A stretch of 64,000 nt of DNA from Pollenia angustigena (lineage: Eukaryota; Arthropoda; Insecta; Diptera; Polleniidae). The stretch's first letter is position 1, and each line of letters begins with the position of its first letter. The position numbers and the translations under genes are program-made. Below the pieces are notes generated by a model. It was given only the letters and a program-made list of their open reading frames with translations. It made no database searches and was not told the origin of the DNA. Location of the stretch: the NCBI GenBank assembly GCA_930367215.1, contig OV884056.1:46252308-46316307 (forward strand), read 5' to 3'. Shown here piece after piece: positions 56,816 through 64,000 of this stretch.

Positions 56816-58140
56816 TAACCTTTAAATCAGCTGTTTTCTTGAACGTAAATTGCAACACTCACTGGAAAGAGAATTTTAAAGGCAAGTTCGTATCAATTTT
56901 TAAAAGTATGAGTGTATTAAAAGTTGATAGGCAAAACTTGATCGTGTAACCCTCAAGTAAAGAAACATTTTCTCATGATCAAAAAATTCACGTAAAAAAT
57001 AAATTTCCATGAAAAAATGGTTGCCACTAGTAAAGAAATAATTTTAAAATAATTATTTGTAAAACCGTTCTTAAGTTATGATAAAATGTATGTAGCCATA
57101 AATTCCTTATTTCGGTCGAAATATTAGTCTGCACATAAAAAAAAACTAGACATAATAGAAAAAATTGAAAACGGATTTGAATTTAGCGCTGTTAAATCTT
57201 TTTATTTCATAGATTTTTATTTAGACATTTTTTTTGACGGCCAGTCTAATTAAAAACTTGGTTCTTAAGGATTTCATTAAGTATTTTATAAAATAATATT
57301 GATTTTATTACCACGTACATATATTCCAACATTTGCAGAACAAGGAATGAACTGTTTCCGTTCGTGAGCATTATTAGTGTTTTTCTGTTACATTTTTTCT
57401 TAATAAAAATCCGTTATTACTTGCTGTTTTTATGTCGTCTTTTATTTATTGACGTATTATTTAATTCATACGAAGGATACATTAAAATAATTTATAACAA
57501 TCCTAGGACATGTTCTGTGTTAAGAATAAAGAATTCTTGAATAAAACATAACACAAGATTTCTTTCTCGATTTCTATTAATAACATTTTCTCGCTGGGTA
57601 GTTATATATGGAAGGCTCAGAGCTGAACCGAACCAAGTCATAAAATATATCACGTATATGTATTTCAAATCTGGTGCAAAAATCTACGCAAAATTTAACT
57701 CAATCCAGTTCTGTAATTGGGTAAATCAAAAACAGTTTCGTTCCTAAGGTAACGGTAATAAACACAAGTCAATGGCTCCAGTAATTAATGGCAATTTACT
57801 TACTCAAACTCAGTATATTTTCGAATTTTCTTTTTTGACTTGGTTCGCTTCAGTTCTGAGCCCTCCATATCTACCATGCGAATGGAGTGTTTTTCGTTTT
57901 CAAATTACAGGGCAATTTGCTCCGTTTCGAAGCTCACCATAGTGCGGTGAATTTTTGAGAAACACAACAAAAACTGTCTTATCCCAATTTTGCACGGCAC
58001 TACCGGTACACTGTATTAGCTTCATAATCGAGTTGGCAATGAATAACATAGCAAAGACACGAATAAATTTTCAATAAAATTACCTGGCAGCTTCGTGAAT
58101 AATATGGCAACCTATTAAACTGTCATTGTGAACTCAATTC
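56816..58140. other. spacer upstream of RFC1
   Basis: Intergenic DNA. Includes a 57610-57866 MITE with ends GGAAGGCTCAGAGCTGAAC and (reverse complement) GGAGGGCTCAGAACTGAAG between TATAT-type flanks (probable TA TSD). Nothing else recognised. Confidence 0.5.
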
Positions 58141-58165
58141 TGTGTGATTGTTTAATTAAGAAGAA

Positions 58166-58186
58166 GTTTTCGCGTCTTTGCGCGGA
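58166..58186 (+). promoter_or_regulatory. E2F-like sites in RFC1 5' leader/promoter
   Basis: About 90 bp upstream of the ATG, TTTTCGCG and TTTGCGCG occur within 20 bp. They resemble the E2F core (TTTSGCGC) with one mismatch each. Replication genes including clamp-loader subunits are known E2F targets, so the role is plausible but not shown. The transcription start was not located. Confidence 0.35.
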
Positions 58187-58269
58187 GAAATTTTATAGAT
58201 TTTTTGTAAGACGCCGCAATTATTTAACAATACCCTTTTATTATTTTTTAATCAAATTATTTTCAAAGA

Positions 58270-61200
58270 ATGCAGCCGGTAAGTTTCACTTAAACACCTA
58301 ACACTTCTTGTTAACTTGTCTACCTCGTAATTTTTAGACCATAGCTTCATTTTTCCAAAAGGCATCTGCCTCTACCAATGGTTCAAACAATCTGAAGTCT
58401 AAAGAAATTAAACCAGAACCAAAAAAACGCAAGGCTCTTGTAATATCAAGCGATGAAGATGATATTGTAGCGGAATCACCACAAAACCTCAAATCTAGAG
58501 ATGCAAAAAAATCCAGGGTAGAAATCAAAACTACTACGTCGCCTTCATCCAGCAAGAAACCAAAATTAAATAAGCTAAAAACGCAATCACCTAAAAAGGA
58601 AACAGCCAAACTTGTTAACCCTATGTCTTTGTTTGGGGGCGAAACTAAACGTGTGGAGGCTAAAAAACCATCTAAACCTAAGGAAAAAGCGTTGCTTGAA
58701 TTCGAAGATGATGAAATTGATGCGAGTCTTATGGAAATTGATTTGGAGGAGAGTGTTTTAGAAGTTGCAGAAAATAAACCAAAAAGAGCTACTGAAGGTA
58801 GTCATATCCAGAAAAGTAAACAGACACCGGAAGATAAAAAGCAACATGTTGCAGAAAAGATTACAGCTGAAGAGAAGAATAAAATGGATAGGACAAAAAA
58901 ACATTCGCCTAATTACGATGATGATAAAGATAAACGAAAAAAGAAAAAAACGAAAGAAAATGAACAAGATTTGGAATCAAGTACGTTTAAATTTAGATTT
59001 TTAAAATTTTTAATTTAATGATTTTCATTTGATTAAAAGGTGTTTTATCCGATGAAGAACGTCACGAACGGAAACGCATGGCTGCCATCCTATATCAAAA
59101 ATATAAAAATCGTTCAGCTGTGATAAATCCTGGAAGCAAAGAAGTCCCTAAGGTATTAAAAAAAACAAGTATTTTCTTGAAAACCCTTCGATTTCTAAAC
59201 CTTGAAATTTTTAGGGAAAACCAAATTGTTTTGCTGGTTTATCTTTTCTGATCACTGGTGTACTCGAATCTTTGGAACGTACTGAGGCAGCCTCTATAAT
59301 TAAAGAATATGGTGGAAAAACTATGACTGTTGTGGGTAAGCGCCTGAATTATCTAGTAGTTGGCGAAGAAGCTGGACTAAAAAAACTTGCACAGGCTGAA
59401 GAGCTTGGGGTAAAAATTATTAGTGAAGATGGTTTGTTGGACTTAATAAGGGAAAAATCAGGCATGAAAAAGGCAGATGTCCATGATAAGAACACTAAAA
59501 ATGATGGCGAAAAGCCCACAACGAGTCCCAAACAAAAGAAACCAGAAAACAAGGAAAAGAAAGAAGTCAAAAAAGAAAAACTTGAGTCTCCGAACAAAAA
59601 CAAACCAAAATTGGATGAGTTAAATAATAATCTTAATGTCCATAAGGTCAAAAAAGAAATACAAGAAATAAAGCCAGAGATAAAAAAAGAAGTCAAAATC
59701 AAGAAAGAGAAAGAAGTAAAACAAGAATTTCCTAGACCACCACCTGTTACAGAAGATATGATGGCCTGGGTTGATAAATATAAACCTACATCTGTAAAAG
59801 ATATTATAGGGCAACAGGGAGCAGCGAGTAATGTAGTTAAGTAAGTTTATTTAAAAATTTAAAAGATTAAAAAAATCATTTCAATTAATTATTTTTACCA
59901 GGCTTACAAATTGGCTCTCGAAATGGTACATTAATCATGATGGCAAAAAGAAATTACAAAAACCTAATCCTTGGGCCAAAAATGATGATGGAGGCTATTT
60001 TAAAGCCGCCTTACTTTCTGGTCCACCTGGCATAGGTGAGCTTAAGTATATTATGAATAAAAGGTTTTTTTTAATAAAGTTTTCTTGTAAAAGGCAAAAC
60101 TACAACTGCTACTTTGGTTTGCAAGGAATTGGGTTTTGACGCTGTAGAATTTAACGCCTCAGATACACGCAGTAAACGTTTGCTTAAAGAGGAGGTCTCC
60201 GAATTGCTTTCCAATAAATCTTTGTATGGCTATTTCCATGGCAACAGCCAGGCTGTTACCAAAAAGCATGTTCTAATTATGGATGAGGTAGATGGTATGG
60301 CTGGCAATGAAGATCGCGGCGGCATTCAAGAATTAATTGGTCTCATTAAGGAATCTTCAGTGCCCATTATATGCATGTGTAATGATCGTAATCATCAGAA
60401 AATGCGTTCACTGGTAAACTATTGTTACGATTTGCGGTTCAATCGACCGCAACTAAAGCAAATCAAGGGCAGAATATTAAGTATTTGTGCCAAGGAAAAT
60501 GTAAAATTAGATTCGGGTAAAATAGATGAAATCATAGCGGCCACTAATAATGATTTGAGGCAAACGATTAATCATATTTCTTTGCTCAGTGCGGGTAAGG
60601 AACTGAATTTGGCTTCCGACAAAGAATCCAATAAATATGGAGAAAAAACTGCAGAAAAAGATTTAAAAATGGTGAGAACAATTTTCACCTATTATAAAAT
60701 ATGGAATTTAATATTACTTTTCTAAATTAAGGGCCCCTGGGAGGTGGTACGCAAAGTATTTTCTGCCGATGAACATAAAACAATGTCATTTAATGATAAA
60801 TGTGATTTATTTTTTCACGATTACAGTTTGGCTCCCTTGTTTGTACAGCAAAATTATTTAATTGTTAGTCCTTCAGGGCCAAAGTAAGTTACTACCTATT
60901 TTATTAAAAATGGTCAACTTCAAAGAAAATAAAAAAATAATATAAATTTTTACAGATCTGAAATCTCTGGCAAAGTAGCTCTTACAGCAGATGCCTTAAG
61001 TTTGGGTGATTTGGTTGACAAAAAAATACGCTCCAGTTCTGCTTGGGCACTTTTACCTACCCAAGCTATTTTTAGTTCTGTTATGCCCGGTGAATATATG
61101 AGTGGTCATATAATCGGACAAATAAATTTTCCTGGCTGGCTAGGAAAAAACTCTCGTTCCACAAAGCGTTCTCGTTTGGCTCAAGAGATACATAATCATA

Positions 61201-61794
61201 CTCGTTTAAGAACATCAGGTTCTCGGCTATCAATACGTTTAGATTATGCCCCATTTTTACTTAATAAAATTATAAAACCAGTGGTGGACAATGGTGTAGA
61301 TGGTGTAGAAGAATCTCTAGCAACAATAAAAGAGTATCATCTTTTAAGAGAAGATATAGACAGTTTAATTGAATTAACATCATGGCCGGGTAAAAAAAGT
61401 CCTATGGATAAGGTAGACGGTAAAGTTAAGGCCGCCCTTACAAGAGCCTATAACAAAGAAGTAATGGCTTATACCTATTCAGCAACAGCAGGCGTAAAAA
61501 AGAAGAGAGCTGAAGCTTCTGATGATTTGGAACAATTAGGAATTGAGGAAGGTGAGGAAGGATCTACAATTGTAGAATCTGAAGAAGAAAAGGATGATGA
61601 TTTAGAAAATGATGCTTTAATAAAGGTAAGTTTTTGGTTTTGTAACAAAGTTTAACTTTTTCAAACTAATTTTACTAATTTAGGCAAAAAAGAAATCTTC
61701 CACAACTACAACGAAGCCTTCCACATCAAAAGCTGCTGGTAGTAAAAAAACTACCACAAGCAAACCTAAAGCTTCAACTAAAACTAAGAAATAA
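58270..61794 (+). CDS. RFC1: Replication factor C subunit 1, nine exons
   Basis: Large subunit of the RFC clamp loader, which opens PCNA and loads it at primer-template junctions in the nucleus (Drosophila Gnf1). Exons: 58270-58278, 58338-58980, 59040-59152, 59215-59840, 59902-60035, 60094-60671, 60732-60883, 60956-61625, 61684-61794. All introns are short GT-AG, phases match and 1011 residues result, near the fly orthologue's size. Residues 2-9 (QPTIASFF) form a PIP box. A charged region follows, then a conserved RKRMAAILY helix, a BRCT domain (about 256-335, CFAGLSFLITGVLE), a Lys-rich linker (361-430) and the AAA+ domain from about 436. The AAA+ domain has Walker A GPPGIGKT (504-511), Walker B LIMDE (569-573) and sensor-1 Asn 605. 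The RFC1 C-terminal domain and a Lys/Ser/Thr-rich tail, probably an NLS, complete it. The gene looks intact. Confidence 0.95.
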
Positions 61795-61814
61795 ATTATA
61801 TTTTGTAACATTTT

Positions 61815-61870
61815 AATAAATATGCACGTTTAAGTTTTGTTCTATGTTTATATAATTATTGGAGAATAAA
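61815..61870 (+). terminator. RFC1 polyadenylation signals
   Basis: AATAAA at 61815-61820, 21 bp after the stop codon, and again at 61865-61870. Either could direct 3'-end formation; the 3' UTR would be short. Confidence 0.55.
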
Positions 61871-62248
61871 AAATTTATTTGTAACTAGCTACACCCGGTG
61901 TGCTTCGTTAACCCTTCGTTGTAAAATAAACAATTATGAGTTTTAAAGTATATACATAATTAAAAAATTCTATTGGTGGTATCCGGTCCTATCTCTTAAG
62001 TTTTATGCCTATAAACATCCGGAAATATAAGCAATAAGGTCGAAAAGTGTTATTGCAATTGGATGAGTCGTACGCCAGCGTATAAATATGGTAAAAAAAA
62101 AACAAACAATTATTTTTGTTATTTATTTTTATATATTAGATATAAATGATTTTGTTAGTCGAGCTTAACTCCCCAATTAAAGTGGGAAATGTAAGAAGAT
62201 AAAACTCAGTTTATTGTTGTTGTTTTTGTTTAAGCTTTTATATTCAGG

Positions 62249-62571
62249 GGGGCTACTCTCTATTGCGATGCGAAAGAAAGTTTTAGCAAATCTAGCGATT
62301 GGTACTCTTTAATACGTTTGCGCATGTGACTTTCGCATCTTTTAATTTTTTCTCTTTTCGCAAATCATCACTTTATTTTATTTAAATTTTCCAATTTCAA
62401 ATATTTTTACACACTTTGGCATTCCATTACTGTTAATCCGCGCCATCTTTAATTTTTATTGCCACTATCTCTTCTTTTTCAGAAAATTATGCGAAAGTGA
62501 TAGAGAGTACCAAGTTGGATTTTAGCTTTCGCATCTAAATTTTTTTCGCATCGCAATAGAGAGTAGACCCC
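62249..62571. mobile_element. about 323-bp MITE downstream of RFC1
   Basis: Ends GGGGCTACTCTCTATTGCGA and (reverse complement) GGGGTCTACTCTCTATTGCG (1-bp indel). Flanks share CAGG (62245-62248, 62572-62575). TTTCGCAT words recur inside at both ends. Confidence 0.65.
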
Positions 62572-62575
62572 CAGG

Positions 62576-63009
62576 CATGTTCTGAAATCACGGTGATTTT
62601 TAATCACGAACGATTTTGAAATCACCCGAGAAATATTTTGGTGTTCTGAAAATCACGAGATTTTTAATTTTTAGTCGTGATTTTAATTTTTCTAAACCAC
62701 GAGAAAACGGTGCGCTTCTTTTTAAATTGTTGCCATTCATTAAGTGCGTATTATGGCTGCCACTTTCATTTATTTTTTACCTTCGTATATTAAAATTTAA
62801 CCAATCAAACTTCATAATTATCGTAGGTATACTTTTAGTTTTTTTTTAACAAATTAATTTAATTTTTATTTTTAATGTTTAATTTACGTTCGCCAAGATA
62901 GCAACGATTAATAGCAACGCCGGAAATAAAACCAAGGGGAATTTAAGGGCATAAAAGTAAACAATTTTGGGAATCTAGTGGCAATAAAAAGAAAATTTAT
63001 CATCGATTT
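62576..63009. other. spacer with AAATCACG repeats
   Basis: At 62583-62700 the words AAATCACG/CGTGATTT recur about six times in both orientations, similar in style to 22604-22690. No gene. Confidence 0.45.
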
Positions 63010-64000
63010 CCAGAGAAAAGTGGGTTCATCCAAAAGGGTCAGTAAAAATCGTTGCTGATTTATGCCGGCCAAACTAGGCAGTGCCAAGGCATAAGCTCAA
63101 TGGAATATGGAAAAATACCACTCAAAGATTAAATAAATCAATTTTTAAAAACATCTCCCGAGCCGTTCCAGAGAAAAGTGGGTTCATCCAAAATGGTCAG
63201 TAAAAATCGTTGCTGATTTATGCCAGCCAAACTAGGCAGTGCCAAGGCATAAGCTCAATGGAATATGGAAAAATACCACTCAAAGATTAAATAAATCAAT
63301 TTTTAAAAACATCTCCCGAGCCGTTCCAGAGAAAAGTGGGTTCATCCAAAATGGTCAGTAAAAATCGTTGCTGATTTATGCCAGCCAAACTAGGCAGTGC
63401 CAAGGCATAAGCTCAATGGAATATGGAAAAATACCACTCAAAGATTAAATAAGTCAATTTTTAAAAAAGTCTCCCGAGCCGTTCCAGAGAAAAGTGGGTT
63501 CATCCAAAATGGTCAGTAAAAATCGTTGCTGATTTATGCCGGCCAAACTAGGCAGTGCCAAGGAATAAGCTCAATGGAATATGGAAAAATACCACTTAAT
63601 GATTAAAATAAATAAATTTTTAAAAACATCTCCCGGCCGTTCCAGAGAAAAGTGGGTTCATCCAAAATGGTCAGTAAAAATCGTTGCTGATTTATGCCAG
63701 CCAAACTAGGCAGTGCCAAGGCATAAGCTCAATGGAATATGGAAAAATACCACTCAAAGATTAAATAAATCAATTTTTAAAAAAGTCTCCCGAGCCGTTC
63801 CAGAGAAGTGGGTTCATCCAAAATGGTCAGTAAAAATCGTTGCTGATTTATGCCGGCCAAACTAGGCAGTGCCAAGGAATAAGCTCAATGGAATATGGAA
63901 AAATACCACTTAATGATTAAAATAAATCAATTTTTAAAAACATCTCCCGAGCCGTTCCAGAGAAAAGTGGGTTCATCCAAAATGGTCAGTAAAAATCGTT
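63010..64000. repeat. 158-bp satellite array, six full units plus a partial
   Basis: Units beginning CCAGAGAAAAGTGGGTTCAT start at 63010, 63168, 63326, 63484, 63642, 63800 and 63957, giving a period of 158 bp (157 once). The array continues past the window end. Units 3 and 5 share one set of variants and units 4 and 6 share another (GGAATAAG, CTTAATGATTAAAATAAAT), suggesting a 316-bp higher-order unit. Each unit contains CAAACTAGGCAGTGCCAAGG. Confidence 0.95.

Noticed and set aside
58334..59702. Long minus-strand frames opposite RFC1 exons
   Set aside because: Shadows of the coding exons on the other strand; composition (S, F, L rich) reflects the Lys/Glu/Asp-rich sense strand.
63010..64000. 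CRISPR-like array
   Set aside because: The whole 158-bp period is conserved, with no unique spacers, and the DNA is clearly from an animal.

Overview
The window looks like nuclear DNA of a higher fly (Diptera, Brachycera, probably a calyptrate such as a blow fly or house-fly relative). It is strongly AT-rich by eye, uses short GT-AG introns, carries insect-type LINEs (CR1-like, R1-like, LOA/jockey-like), hAT, PIF/Harbinger, Tc1/mariner and piggyBac-like elements, and has one recognisable host gene whose closest well-known relative is Drosophila Gnf1/RfC1. The species cannot be fixed from sequence alone.

Layout. 1-5.7 kb: AT-rich intergenic DNA with small MITEs and a dead mariner-like transposase (3.8-4.6 kb). 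5.75-9.09 kb: a DNA transposon with an 8-bp target-site duplication (TSD), split by a 5'-truncated LINE. 9.3-10.9 kb: another dead mariner and a MITE carrying a tRNA-derived SINE. 12.2-17.8 kb: an R1-like LINE remnant split by an antisense CR1-like LINE whose two ORFs are intact. 17.8-22.3 kb: mostly featureless. 22.3-24.1 kb: a LINE relict split by two elements. 25.4-27.75 kb: a complex inverted-repeat element. 28.1-33.4 kb: a dense run of mariner, hAT, Harbinger-like and piggyBac-like elements. 33.42-47.84 kb: a tandem duplication with an ancestral unit of about 3.4 kb. Four later insertions sit in the first copy and two in the second, so each copy serves as the empty-site control for the other. 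48.3-57.9 kb: further MITEs and a second copy of a hAT family. 58.27-61.79 kb: the nine-exon RFC1 gene on the + strand. 63.0 kb to the end: a 158-bp satellite array that runs off the window.

Function. RFC1 encodes the large subunit of the PCNA clamp loader and is the only host protein-coding gene I can support. Everything else recognisable is mobile or repetitive DNA, in nests up to four deep. Many element boundaries are firm because TSDs can be read directly, and in the duplicated region both occupied and empty sites are present. The most notable signals are a canonical -1 frameshift heptamer joining ORF1 and ORF2 of the CR1-like LINE, the tandem duplication with private insertions and a possible hAT excision scar, a TTAA-flanked dimer, and a satellite with a dimeric higher-order pattern.
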